Source: Alangreenwoodia sp964438605
GTDB taxonomy: Bacteria; Bacillota; Clostridia; Peptostreptococcales; Anaerovoracaceae
Direction: 5' to 3'
Length of the DNA: 43,100 bases
NCBI GenBank assembly: GCA_964438605.1
Contig: CAYTKT010000015.1
Location: 1-43,100, forward strand
Positions 7,566-15,961 of the stretch are shown here, one piece after another (within the stretch, counting starts at the first letter, position 1; every line of letters starts with the position of its first letter). The notes beneath the pieces were generated by a model, which worked only from the letters and a program-made list of their open reading frames with translations, did not search any database and was not told the DNA's origin. Both the position numbers and the translations under genes were made by a program.

Positions 7566-8411
7566 TCACTCCTTCCCTTTCAGTGCCGAAAAAGAGAGAT
7601 TGATAATCAGAATAAAAACGAACAAAACGACACCCGTCGCGATCAGCGCCTCACGATGAAGTCCTGACGCATATCCCATCTCTATCACGATATTCGCCGT
7701 CATGGTCCGCAGGCCGCTCGTCAGACTGTCCGGCAGAATCGGCTGATTACCGGCGATCATAATGACAGCCATCGTTTCGCCGATTGCGCGCCCAATACCG
7801 AGAATAACGCCCGCCAGCACGCCCGACTTTGCCGCGGGCAGCAACACGAAAAAAACACTGCGCTCATGCGTCGCACCGAGTGCCAGCGAACCTTCATAAT
7901 ACTGCTCCGGCACCGATCTGAGCTGCGTTTCACAAACTCCAATAATCGTCGGTAAAATCATCATTCCCAGCAGCAGCGACGCCGTCAAAAGTCCTTTGCC
8001 GCTGACATCAAACACTTTGCCCACCGCAGGAACGATGACAAGAAGTCCAAAAAAGCCGTAGACAATCGAGGGAATCCCCGCCATCAGATCGATAGCCGGT
8101 TTGAGAATGCCGTAAAGCCACTTCGGACAAAAACGCGCCATAAACAGTGCACAGAGCAGCCCAAGCGGAACACCTACAATCATGGCCCCCGCCGTCACAT
8201 ACAAACTGCCGACGATCATCGGAAAAATGCCGAACTTTCCATTCAGCGGCTTCCAAAGATCGCCCAGCAGAAAATCTCCGACTCCGATCTGCGCGATTGC
8301 CGGTATTCCGTTGGAAAACAGAAAAAAACAGATCAGTAGAATCGCCAGAATGGAAACACAGGCAGATACTATAAATACGGCTTTCATCAACAATTCGAGA
8401 ATATTTTTCAT
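7566..8411 (-). CDS. pstC: phosphate ABC transporter permease PstC
   Basis: Second permease of the Pst importer, 281 aa, normal for the family. It has an N-terminal membrane helix (about 10-33), five further helices and the permease signature region ETQLRSVPEQYYEGSLALGA followed by GIGRAIGETMAV, which contacts PstB. The start ATG at 8411 follows CAGGAGCAGAAA. It is 54 nt after pstS and 9 nt before pstA, so these three are co-transcribed. Confidence 0.95.
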   Translation of the reverse strand: MKNILELLMKAVFIVSACVSILAILLICFFLFSNGIPAIAQIGVGDFLLGDLWKPLNGKFGIFPMIVGSLYVTAGAMIVGVPLGLLCALFMARFCPKWLYGILKPAIDLMAGIPSIVYGFFGLLVIVPAVGKVFDVSGKGLLTASLLLGMMILPTIIGVCETQLRSVPEQYYEGSLALGATHERSVFFVLLPAAKSGVLAGVILGIGRAIGETMAVIMIAGNQPILPDSLTSGLRTMTANIVIEMGYASGLHREALIATGVVLFVFILIINLSFSALKGKE

Positions 8412-8465
8412 TTTCTGCTCCTGTATTTTTACAACATATCAGGCCACAGGGCCGTTTTTTTTACT

Positions 8466-9383
8466 TTATTCTAGTATCTCGTCCCAACTCGTAACATCCG
8501 CTGTAAAAATCGACCGGATCTGATCGCTCGTCAGCCCGTCTGCCGGATTCGCCGGATTCACGATGACGACAATGCCATCCATCGCAATCGTCAGCGGCGT
8601 AATGCCCTGTCCCGTCTCATCATCGGTCAGTTCCCTTGACGCCATGCCGATATCACATACGCCGTCGATTGCCGACGTAATTCCCGTCGACGAATCACTC
8701 TGCTGCACCTGAATCTTCGCGTTTGAATTCACCTTTTCATATGCTTCCTTCAGTTTTTCCATTACCGGAGCAACAGATGACGAGCCGGCAACCGTAATCG
8801 TGCCTTTCGGATTTATCCCTTCAAACGCTCCTTCCTTTCCCACGCTTATGTATCCGCTCTCCTCCACGACCGCCTGACCTTCCTCACTCATAATAAACGC
8901 GAGAAAATCCTTCGCCACCGCGTTCAGAGAATCCTCTTTATATACCACATGAAACGGTCTGGATGCCGCATAATCCCCGTTCTTAATATTGTCCGCCGTC
9001 GCTTCCACACCGTCCACCTGAAGCGCCTTTACCGAATCATCCAGCGAACCCAGCGAAATATACCCGACCGCCGCCTTGTTTCCGGCCACCGTCATCATTA
9101 TAACCGACGTGCTGTTCGTAATCTCGGCGGTCTGCGTCGTGTGATCCACCTTATTTCCGTCCGCATCCTTTTCCTCGATGCCAAAAAGCTCGATAAACGC
9201 ATTCCGCGTCCCTGATCCTTCCTCCCTCGTCAGAACATAAATATCCTGCCCGTTCAGATCCGTATCGTCTTCGCCCCCTGCAAAACCACCGCCACCTCCG
9301 CTCCCGCAGCCGGAAAAAACTGATAACGTCAGCACTGCCGCAAGTCCCGCGACAAATATTTTCCTTCCATTTTTCCCATTCAC
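8466..9383 (-). CDS. pstS: phosphate-binding lipoprotein PstS, half-domains in permuted order
   Basis: Extracytoplasmic phosphate receptor of the Pst importer. A GTG start at 9383 is preferred because GGAGGA stands 7 nt upstream; an ATG five codons earlier has no ribosome site and overlaps GGAGG itself. The resulting 305-aa protein begins with a lipoprotein signal ending in VFSGC, lipidated at C26, then a Gly-rich linker. The block normally found in the second half (TREEGSGTRNAF, residues about 52-63, through VGYISLG and SRPFHVVYK) comes first. The block normally at the N-terminus (GTITVAGSSSV from 194, DIGMASREL, LTSDQIRSIF) comes last, and the protein ends right after it. Confidence 0.93.
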   Translation of the reverse strand: MNGKNGRKIFVAGLAAVLTLSVFSGCGSGGGGGFAGGEDDTDLNGQDIYVLTREEGSGTRNAFIELFGIEEKDADGNKVDHTTQTAEITNSTSVIMMTVAGNKAAVGYISLGSLDDSVKALQVDGVEATADNIKNGDYAASRPFHVVYKEDSLNAVAKDFLAFIMSEEGQAVVEESGYISVGKEGAFEGINPKGTITVAGSSSVAPVMEKLKEAYEKVNSNAKIQVQQSDSSTGITSAIDGVCDIGMASRELTDDETGQGITPLTIAMDGIVVIVNPANPADGLTSDQIRSIFTADVTSWDEILE

Positions 9384-9437
9384 CTTTCTGTCCTCCATCT
9401 GTCAAAAATAAGAAAATTCCTGTCATTGACTAAATAC

Positions 9438-9493
9438 ATTGTATCAATCGAAAGTTAAGATAAGAGTCTCCGTCCGGTAAAAACAATGTTAAT
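9438..9493 (-). promoter_or_regulatory. candidate pst promoter with PHO-box-like repeats
   Basis: On the minus strand, TTAACT (9453-9458) and TTGATA (9442-9447) lie 11 bp apart and run into a -10-like TACAAT (9438-9443). Further upstream, TTAACA (9488-9493) is followed at a similar period by TTTTAC/TTTACC. This resembles the direct TTAACA repeats bound by PhoP in Gram-positive bacteria and fits phosphate control of pstS, but no mismatch-free box is present. Confidence 0.4.
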
Positions 9494-9563
9494 TTTTCTT
9501 CACAGCAACCCAATATCCCGCTCGTTTTTTTTAATATATGTAAAATGATGTCTGATTTTGCAC

Positions 9564-9612
9564 AAAAAAACCGACCGCGCAGCCAGCCCCGGCATGGGGC
9601 TGGCTGCGCGGT
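9564..9612 (-). terminator. strong intrinsic terminator (minus strand)
   Basis: A perfect 17-bp stem (9574-9590 with 9596-9612, arms beginning ACCGCGCAGCC) with a 5-nt loop is followed on the minus strand by CGG and seven T. A smaller hairpin, GCCGC-AAA-GCGGC, lies just upstream near 9617-9630. It ends transcription coming from 9.6-10.0 kb and insulates the pst promoter. Confidence 0.85.
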
Positions 9613-10253
9613 ACTCCGCCGCTTTGCGGCTTACGCCCATTGTCGTTTTTCTGCCTTCGCTTCTGCGCCGGCGGCCACCGGTTTCGTCGGCTGTTTTGAC
9701 AAGAACATGGACGAACGAAGGAAGTTAACCTCTGAGAATTCCGGACGGGAATAGATTTAAAAGATCACTTCTTTCGTTTCGTCTGAAATGGAATGCGCGG
9801 GTTTTCCGCCGATATTGTTACGAACTGGAAACTCTATGTCGGATTCGAAGACTTTTTTAAAACAGGTGATTTAGTTAGATGGAAGAAAGCGAGCGCAGTT
9901 CAGCGGCCTTCTGTTCGATGTCCGATTTTTTGATCAGGCTTTGAACGATCTGAAGTTTTTTATTATGGTTACGACAATGTGATTTCCCTTTCTTTTCCAT
10001 TTTGAGTTGATCAAAAAATGACCTAATCTCAAGTATCTTACAGTGATATTATCACAAAGGAACAGCAATTTTCTCCTGTTTACGGATGACAGAAACCGGA
10101 GAGAAAGATATAATAAAAGAACGAAACACCGAAAGAAATACAGAGCGCTGACACATCGACATCGCTTTTTCCGCAAACAGCGCCGTTAAAGAGAGAAAAG
10201 TGCAGATTGAGATAGAAGAATCGGCCTGTAGACACAGAAACGGAGGCGATTTT
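9613..10253. other. spacer with decayed reading frames upstream of the ATPase gene
   Basis: No full gene is visible. Minus-strand frames contain protein-like tracts broken by stops: the small ORF at 9875-10000, a tract near 9770-9865 containing FESDIEFPVRNN, and one near 9640-9755 ending AEAKAEKRQWA just before the terminator. Together they look like a gene decayed by frameshifts, but I cannot name the family. A short palindrome GTGATATTATCAC (10043-10055) lies ahead of the ATPase gene. Confidence 0.4.
9875..10000 (-). CDS. small ORF of unknown function, possibly a gene fragment
   Basis: 41 codons from ATG at 10000 to TAA at 9875. It is basic at the start (MEKKGKSHCRNHNKK) and then forms a predicted amphipathic helix (LQIVQSLIKKSDIEQKAAEL). 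No ribosome site precedes the ATG, which argues for the tail of a lost gene rather than an independent product. The terminator at 9564-9612 is on the same strand downstream. Confidence 0.25.
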   Translation of the reverse strand: MEKKGKSHCRNHNKKLQIVQSLIKKSDIEQKAAELRSLSSI

Positions 10254-11954
10254 ATGACGAAAAAATATAAGCCGCTGCCGATCGGCACGGAAGATTTAAA
10301 AAAAATCATACAAAATGACGCTTATTATGTAGACAAAACACTGCTGATAAAAGAATTACTTGATAACAAAAGTGATGTCACGCTCTTCACGCGCCCCAGA
10401 CGATTTGGAAAAACTTTGAACATGAGTATGCTGAAATATTTCTTTGAAGATACTTGGGACGAAGCATTAAACGCGGAAAACCACGCCATTTTTGAGAATT
10501 TGAAAATCATGGACGCCGGCGAGGAGTATACAGAGCAGATGCAGCAGTATCCGGTGATCTCGCTGACGCTGAAATCAGCGAAGCAGGATATATTTGAAGA
10601 TGCGTATTTTAAAATGAAAACAGAAATTCTTTACGAATTTAAACGTCATCGGAGAATTCTGGAAAGCGATCGTTTGCTCGATTCTGAAAAAGAATTGTAC
10701 CGGCGGCTGATGGATGGGACGGCAGGTTTGGCCGAATATTCCGGTGCGCTGAAGTTTTTAAGCGAATGTATTTTTTCAGCGACCGGACAGAAGTGTATCA
10801 TTCTGATCGACGAATACGATGTTCCGCTGGAAAACGCATATTTTCACGGTTTTTATGACCGGATGATCTCATTTATCCGCTCGCTGTTTGAATCGGCGCT
10901 CAAGACGAATGATCATCTTCAATTCGCCGTGATTACCGGCTGTCTGCGCATCAGCAAGGAGAGTATCTTTACGGGGCTGAACAATTTGCGCATCGTTTCC
11001 ATCCTCAATAAAGATTACGGAGAGTATTTTGGCTTTACGCCGCAGGAAGTGGAGACAATGGCATCGTATTATGACGTGGAAGAACGAATGGACGATATCC
11101 GCAGGTGGTACGACGGCTATCTTTTCGGAAATTCCGAAGTATATAATCCGTGGAGCGTCGTCAACTTCATGGCGGACCTGCGCACAGACAAAAGCGCTTT
11201 TGTCCGGCCTTACTGGGCGAACACGAGTTCCAACGAAATCGTGCGCGATCTGATTCGCCATGCGGACAGTACGGCGCGAGAGGAACTGGAAACGCTGATC
11301 GCGGGCGGAACGCTGAAAAAACCGCTCCACGAAGACATCACTTACGGAGAGATCAACGAAAATCAGGACAATCTGTGGAATTTTCTGTTCTTCACCGGCT
11401 ATTTGAAGAGCTTGTCGACGGAGATCGACAAACGGAGGATTTTTGCCGAACTGACGATCCCAAACGACGAAGTTCTGTCGATTTATGAGGAGAAAATCAG
11501 CGAGTGGTTCGATGAAACGGTCACTTCGCGCAGTTTCGACCGCTTATACGAAGCGACCGAGATCGGTGACACGGAAGTCATGGAGGAAGAACTTTGCGAC
11601 GTTCTTTTGGAAACGATCAGCTATTTTGATCATCTGGAAGCTTTTTATCATGGCTTTCTGGCGGGAATCTACCAGCATATGGGAAAATACAGCGTTCAGT
11701 CCAATCCGGAGGTCGGAGCCGGACGACCGGACCTGGCGCTTGTTCCTCCGAGGATTCGCGGGAGATATTTTCTCTTTGAATTTAAAATCGTGAAGGAGCA
11801 GAAGGATCTAAAGATCGGCTGCGCGGAGGCGCTAAATCAGATTCGCGAGAAAAAGTACGTGGAGGGTGCGCACGCGCGCGGTTATGAAAATGTCTGCGCG
11901 TATGGCGTGGCGTTTTGCGGCAAGGAATGCATTGTGCAGAAATACGAAGAATGA
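10254..11954 (+). CDS. AAA-ATPase_like / PDDEXK_9 protein
   Basis: 566 aa. The N-terminal half is an AAA-ATPase_like domain: the opening KKYKPLPIGTEDLKKII, the linker YYVDKTLLIKELLD, the P-loop variant RPRRFGKT (47-54), and Walker B IILIDEYD near D186. The C-terminus is a PD-(D/E)XK nuclease fold with D493 (GRPDLAL), E509 and K511 (LFEFKIVK) and a later helix ALNQIREKKY. This family is abundant in gut Clostridia and Bacteroidota, often in many copies; its cellular role is not established. The start ATG at 10254 is preferred because GGAGGCGAT precedes it; the frame runs 18 codons further upstream without such a site. It stands alone between relics and hairpins, as accessory genes often do. Confidence 0.9.
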   Translation: MTKKYKPLPIGTEDLKKIIQNDAYYVDKTLLIKELLDNKSDVTLFTRPRRFGKTLNMSMLKYFFEDTWDEALNAENHAIFENLKIMDAGEEYTEQMQQYPVISLTLKSAKQDIFEDAYFKMKTEILYEFKRHRRILESDRLLDSEKELYRRLMDGTAGLAEYSGALKFLSECIFSATGQKCIILIDEYDVPLENAYFHGFYDRMISFIRSLFESALKTNDHLQFAVITGCLRISKESIFTGLNNLRIVSILNKDYGEYFGFTPQEVETMASYYDVEERMDDIRRWYDGYLFGNSEVYNPWSVVNFMADLRTDKSAFVRPYWANTSSNEIVRDLIRHADSTAREELETLIAGGTLKKPLHEDITYGEINENQDNLWNFLFFTGYLKSLSTEIDKRRIFAELTIPNDEVLSIYEEKISEWFDETVTSRSFDRLYEATEIGDTEVMEEELCDVLLETISYFDHLEAFYHGFLAGIYQHMGKYSVQSNPEVGAGRPDLALVPPRIRGRYFLFEFKIVKEQKDLKIGCAEALNQIREKKYVEGAHARGYENVCAYGVAFCGKECIVQKYEE

Positions 11955-12284
11955 GAAAAGTGAAAGAAGTTAGCTTCTCCCTGTTGCTTTGCAAAATGCA
12001 AAAACAAGTTGGACACCCCGCTGATGGAGTTTTCTGTCTTCTTTTCCAGCAGAGAGAAGAGCCCCGCTTCCTTTTCGGTCCTGCTTGCCAACCATGGTCA
12101 TTCCCTTCCCAATGGCTGATTTCTGTCCAAACCGCTACAATGACGAGATACTCGGAAAGGTTCGTGCCGTAATGCTTTTTCCTCTCTTTTGCCGTTCGCT
12201 CTTTGGCTTCTGGCAGTTTTATCGCCACATGGAGTTGCAGTTCTGATGTAAAATTTTAACAAAAGTAAAAATGCAAAGTGGATT
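11955..12284. other. relic-like spacer after the ATPase gene
   Basis: About 330 nt with no supported gene. The minus strand is open over several frames (fragments with YGTNLSEYLVIVAVW and FSLLEKKTENS), suggesting a broken coding sequence I cannot identify. The 12-mer AAGTTGGACACC at 12007-12018 recurs at 43065-43076. It resembles the end of some insertion sequences, but a 12-bp match is not significant by itself. Confidence 0.3.
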
Positions 12285-12326
12285 AAAAATGCGGACCGGA
12301 CATCATCAAATGATGTCCGGTCCGCA
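12285..12326 (-). terminator. intrinsic terminator of the sigma/anti-sigma operon
   Basis: A perfect 17-bp stem (12290-12306 with 12310-12326, arm TGCGGACCGGACATCAT) has a 3-nt loop and is followed on the minus strand by five T. It lies about 150 nt after the anti-sigma stop. There is no T run on the plus side, so it does not obviously end the ATPase transcript. Confidence 0.85.
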
Positions 12327-12354
12327 AACGGGAAAGCCGGCGTGCACTCTCTGA

Positions 12355-12384
12355 CATGGCCGAAACCTTACGGTTTCGGCCATG
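12355..12384. repeat. second strong hairpin in the anti-sigma 3' region
   Basis: Arms CATGGCCGAAACC (12355-12367) and GGTTTCGGCCATG (12372-12384) are perfectly complementary over 13 bp with loop TTAC. Neither side has a T run. It lies 28 nt before the terminator stem, giving two hairpins in series that may shield the mRNA 3' end. Confidence 0.6.
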
Positions 12385-12474
12385 CGCGATTCATGCACGT
12401 TTAACGAATAAAGAACAAATATGCAAAATATGAAAAAATCTACGAATCGTTGATCCTTACTGATTTTCATTTCT

Positions 12475-14232
12475 TCAGAGATCCGTCCGTGCAGTAATAC
12501 TGCGCGCAATTTTCAGCAGCTCCTGCTCACCGATGCGATTCGATTGTGCGCTGAGTACGATCTGATACCCGTCAGTGCTCCACTTCACTGCGTTCTTCCC
12601 ACTGCTGTTGTAGACATTACCTTGTAAACCGTTGATATCACAGACGCCTGACGGCGTATCACCTGCCTGCCCGCAATACGGATCCCGCGTCGACGAATAT
12701 TCCAGCATGATCACAGAATAGTCGGAATAACTCACAAAGACGACTTCCACCGGATCAGCACGCTTGATATACTGCAATGTATAGTCCGATGTCAGATAGC
12801 TCGGATAAAATACAAAATCTGACACCTCCGGCACTGACAATTCAGGAGCGTCATTCTCGGAACTCCCATCGGGATTTGTTCCATCCGGCGTATCAACAGG
12901 AAGATTATCAGACGGCGACTGCGAACCATTCAAGCCATCGTTTGAATTCTCCAAAGTTCCATCGTTACCAACATCTGACGGAGATTTGCCGGCACTGCTG
13001 TAACCCGATGAAGTCCCGTTGGCAGAATCTGTTGAATTTCCGCCGCTTCCATGGTTCTTATTTCCTGAACTGTAAGTCGAACCATTCTTCGATGAGCTAG
13101 AATCATCCGACGTATGATTTTCAGATTTTTTCTGATAAAACGGATCCCCGATTTTCGGTTTCTCTGCAGCTGTATGTTTCCCAGTCTTGCTACGGTCAAC
13201 CGGTGCTAACAAAGCCGTATTTTCATTCTCTTGACGAGAGGACACCTGACTTTCATTCGCAGAAACATTCATTTTTTCCAGTTTCGAACCGAACAAATCC
13301 GATTGGCTGATAACAGAAACTGAACTCAGGCCGGATTCCGAAGAAGAATCTTCCTCCTGCTGTTCGTCCTGATCGGACGAAATCCAGTTTTTAAATCCGG
13401 CTATCCCTAAAGGCTGGAACCATGGCGGATCTAACGTGCCTTTTGACAATCGGCCAGTGTCGGCATGGTCTGTTCCTGGAAGTGTCCACAACTCAGATCC
13501 GAAACCCTTTTTTCCTACCGAAAGCACACTGTCAACATCTTTGTTTCCTGATTTGAGATTACCGCTGCCGGCATCGCTTACGCCGTTCGTACTGTCTCTT
13601 CCGTCTGATTTACTTGTTCCGTTATCTTCTTCCGCCAGACTGCCGCCAAAAGGATAATCTAAACTCGTCTGCTGTTTCGAACTGTACACCAGATCGAACA
13701 GACGTCCGCGCAAATCTTCCGACTGGTTAACCGCAAAAATACCGGCACCGACTGCAAACATCAGCAGACATGCACAAAGGGAAGAAAGCCGTTTTATCCG
13801 GTGCAGACGTATTTCCCTAACTTTGCGGCTGTTCTCGTCCTCATACTTTCTGGCCGCCTCTTTCATGGAGTGAGCCAGATCTTCCGGAATCTCAACGTCC
13901 GCCATTTCCGACTGAATCTCATCGTACTTCTGCTGAAAACGTGTTTCAAAATAATCTCCAAGGTCGGATATCAGATTTTCGATGTTCTGTTCCCGCGTGC
14001 CGTCTGACTTTTCGGGAATATGACGCATATCGGAAATCTGTGCGCTGTCATTTGCAGTAATTTTTTCCCGACTGGTATTCTTTTTTTCCAGACGGTCATT
14101 GGTTGCCGCCGCATCACGGTCAGCGGCTTTTTTCACTATACCGATGTCTCCTGCAACACCATTCTCTTTCAAACCTGTTGTTTTTTCCTTCTCATCTGTT
14201 GCGACGCACAGCTTCTCACTTTTCATCCACAC
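12475..14232 (-). CDS. membrane anti-sigma factor with Ser/Asn/Gly-rich ectodomain and DUF4367-like end
   Basis: Probable regulator of the sigma factor encoded just upstream. With a GTG start at 14232 it has 585 aa: a cytoplasmic part (1-148) with a charged helical segment (FETRFQQKYDEIQSEM), one membrane helix (about 149-169, CACLLMFAVGAGIFAV), then more than 300 residues of low-complexity Ser/Asn/Gly/Asp linker. The C-terminal 100-residue domain (KNAVKWSTDGYQIVLSAQ, ELLKIARSI) resembles DUF4367, common on clostridial anti-sigma proteins. The GTG is chosen because AAAGGAGGTGA, which contains the sigma stop codon, lies 7 nt upstream; only 4 nt separate the genes. An ATG two codons later would be spaced too far. 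The two genes are thus translationally coupled. Confidence 0.75.
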   Translation of the reverse strand: MWMKSEKLCVATDEKEKTTGLKENGVAGDIGIVKKAADRDAAATNDRLEKKNTSREKITANDSAQISDMRHIPEKSDGTREQNIENLISDLGDYFETRFQQKYDEIQSEMADVEIPEDLAHSMKEAARKYEDENSRKVREIRLHRIKRLSSLCACLLMFAVGAGIFAVNQSEDLRGRLFDLVYSSKQQTSLDYPFGGSLAEEDNGTSKSDGRDSTNGVSDAGSGNLKSGNKDVDSVLSVGKKGFGSELWTLPGTDHADTGRLSKGTLDPPWFQPLGIAGFKNWISSDQDEQQEEDSSSESGLSSVSVISQSDLFGSKLEKMNVSANESQVSSRQENENTALLAPVDRSKTGKHTAAEKPKIGDPFYQKKSENHTSDDSSSSKNGSTYSSGNKNHGSGGNSTDSANGTSSGYSSAGKSPSDVGNDGTLENSNDGLNGSQSPSDNLPVDTPDGTNPDGSSENDAPELSVPEVSDFVFYPSYLTSDYTLQYIKRADPVEVVFVSYSDYSVIMLEYSSTRDPYCGQAGDTPSGVCDINGLQGNVYNSSGKNAVKWSTDGYQIVLSAQSNRIGEQELLKIARSITARTDL

Positions 14233-14236
14233 TGAC

Positions 14237-14797
14237 TCACCTCCTTTCCTTGCCATGCTTGACGCCAAACGCGTCTGCAAGACGACGCCGGATCCGTTCC
14301 ATTCGTTTCCGGCAGGCCGCCTCGGAAATCCCGATCAGCCGCGACGCTTCCTCATAAGAAGTTTGCCCGTCATAGCGGCAACTCAGTAAAATCCTATCCT
14401 CCTCGCTCAGATTTTCTTCTGCGAACCGGATAGCTTCCTCAATCTCCACATTAACAAACTCGTCGTCTCCGTGATTTCCTTCATCTATCATATAAAACAA
14501 TTCATCATCCTGTTTTGTGACATACTTCCGCTCTCTTTTTCTCAGATTTAACGCCGTACTGCGGACGAGTTTATAAATATAACTTTTTGCCTGCGGCGAA
14601 TCCACCTCGTCAATCCGATCGAGATAACGAATGATCCGCTCGTAGCTAATCTGCGCACAGTCCTTCGCCAGATCAGGATCGCCCAGCTCCTTCAGCGAAA
14701 CACGATAGACGAACGTGGCATACAAATCGTAAATCCGCTCAAACTTTGATTTTTCTGCATCAGACATTGCGCCTGCCGCCACAATAAAAAACATCAT
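14237..14797 (-). CDS. ECF-type RNA polymerase sigma factor
   Basis: 186 aa. Region 2 spans about 20-85 (YDLYATFVYRVS, DLAKDCAQISYERII), which binds core polymerase and the -10 element. Region 4 spans about 125-180 with a helix-turn-helix (LSCRYDGQTSYEEASRLIGISEAACRKRM) for the -35. The linker is acidic (DEGNHGDDEFVNVE). The ATG at 14797 follows CAGGAGAATGA. The palindrome-like GCACGAATCGTGC (14822-14834) is about 25 nt upstream and could be an operator. The sigma/anti-sigma pairing suggests a surface-stress response, but the target genes cannot be told from here. Confidence 0.88.
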   Translation of the reverse strand: MMFFIVAAGAMSDAEKSKFERIYDLYATFVYRVSLKELGDPDLAKDCAQISYERIIRYLDRIDEVDSPQAKSYIYKLVRSTALNLRKRERKYVTKQDDELFYMIDEGNHGDDEFVNVEIEEAIRFAEENLSEEDRILLSCRYDGQTSYEEASRLIGISEAACRKRMERIRRRLADAFGVKHGKERR

Positions 14798-14867
14798 TCA
14801 TTCTCCTGCTGTCTATCGTCCGCACGAATCGTGCAAATGATTGAGCTATTTAATCAATCCGAGTTCC

Positions 14868-15033
14868 CTATTAAAACACAAAATTTGCAGCCTTTTCCAG
14901 ATTCTAAACGGCTTTATATCAGAACACAAAAATTGCCGGCCTGCAGCGAATTTTATCTATGTTAAAGCACAGAACTTATCAACCTACACCAGATTCCAAC
15001 TTTCCTGTATCAAAACATAAAACTTACCGTCCC
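14868..15033. repeat. four degenerate tandem units, period about 46 nt
   Basis: Related segments start near 14868 (CTATTAAAACACAAAATTTG), 14914 (TTATATCAGAACACAAAAAT), 14958 (TATGTTAAAGCACAGAACTT) and 15006 (TGTATCAAAACATAAAACTT), at steps of 46, 44 and 48 nt. Each is an A-rich core followed by a pyrimidine-rich stretch. The copies are too diverged for a CRISPR and lie about 70-240 nt upstream of the sigma gene. Confidence 0.65.
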
Positions 15034-15667
15034 ACACTACAATTTACATTCCGATCCCGCAAACCTTCTCAGCCATGCCGCCGCATCTGCGACAGGCCGC
15101 CCGTTTCGGTTTCCGGTTGATTTACATGCACAACTTTTGATATTTTACCACTCTTTCGGTGCAAATTCCACTATCATTATAGCTTAACACAGGGCCACAG
15201 CATTTGAAATCTGACATGACATGATCTAACCTAAAAGAATCGAAAGAAACACATCAGAATTGAGAGACGCACGGAATCTTTGTCACAAATTCCGGCAATT
15301 TTCTTGAAAAATCTCTGAAATACAACACCGCATTTCCCAAAAGGACCGACTGGTTTCCTTTCCACGTGATTCTATTCTTCTTCAAAAGGAATCCCTGTCC
15401 GGTATTCCATTGAGCCATTCGGGAAATTTTCTCAGCCATTCTTCCCGTTCTTTTCCGGGATTCTCCCTATCTTAAAAATCTTCGCCACTGCCTATCTGAA
15501 GACCCAATCCGATCAGGATAATGTCTTCTCATTTATGCCGGATCTTTCCACGGGCTTGTGCGACGCAGATCTTTTACTACGTTCAGCGTTTCTTTTTATT
15601 ACTTCTATCTTTCTGTCTTAATTTTATCACATTTCCTTAATTTTTTAAATGCTTTTGTCCTGGCTGC

Positions 15668-15772
15668 ATGAAGTCTTCTGCGCTCAAACGCCGAGAACTT
15701 GAAAAAATCGGCGTGAATCAATCCACAATCCAGCGTTATGAAATAACGAGGTTGACCCGAAGCATACGATGA
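15668..15772 (+). pseudogene. possible relic of an XRE-type helix-turn-helix regulator
   Basis: 34 codons from ATG at 15668 to TGA at 15770-15772. The tract RRELEKIGVNQSTIQRYE matches the pattern of the recognition half of XRE-type helix-turn-helix domains (L-G-V-x-Q-S-T-I-x-R-Y-E). There is no ribosome site and no remainder of such a gene around it, so it may be a fragment or chance. Confidence 0.2.
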
Positions 15773-15913
15773 CGATTCACGAATGTTTCTATTCATAAAG
15801 GCAAAAACAAGGGAACCTACATAAATCTAAAGTACAGAATGGGCGAAGTGCTTTAAAATGTCCAGACTTTTGACGGGACTGAAGATAAATTACTATTTGC
15901 TAACCGACGCATA

Positions 15914-15948
15914 TAAAAACTGCGTCCGGATTTTTATACCGAACGCAG
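15914..15948 (-). terminator. intrinsic terminator after nnrE
   Basis: On the minus strand, CTGCGTTCGG pairs with CCGGACGCAG (one mismatch) across an A+T loop, followed by TTTTTATATG. It lies about 15 nt beyond the nnrE stop. Confidence 0.75.
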
Positions 15949-15961
15949 CGTGACCCAGAAT

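Larger units (their letters stand above)
14798..15913. other. long spacer upstream of the sigma gene
   Basis: About 1.1 kb with no convincing gene. It contains the 46-nt repeat array at 14868-15033. Two short minus-strand frames (61 and 63 codons near 15254-15439 and 15605-15796) lack ribosome sites and family resemblance. On the plus strand at 15668-15772 a 34-codon frame reads like a helix-turn-helix tail (RRELEKIGVNQSTIQRYE) and may be a regulator relic. Confidence 0.45.

Noticed and set aside
11782..12228. 148-codon minus-strand ORF overlapping the end of the ATPase gene
   Set aside because: It runs antisense into an intact gene, has no ribosome site and no family resemblance; at best it contains relic coding fragments.
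15254..15796. Two small minus-strand ORFs (61 and 63 codons)
   Set aside because: Neither has a ribosome site, recognisable motif or operon context.
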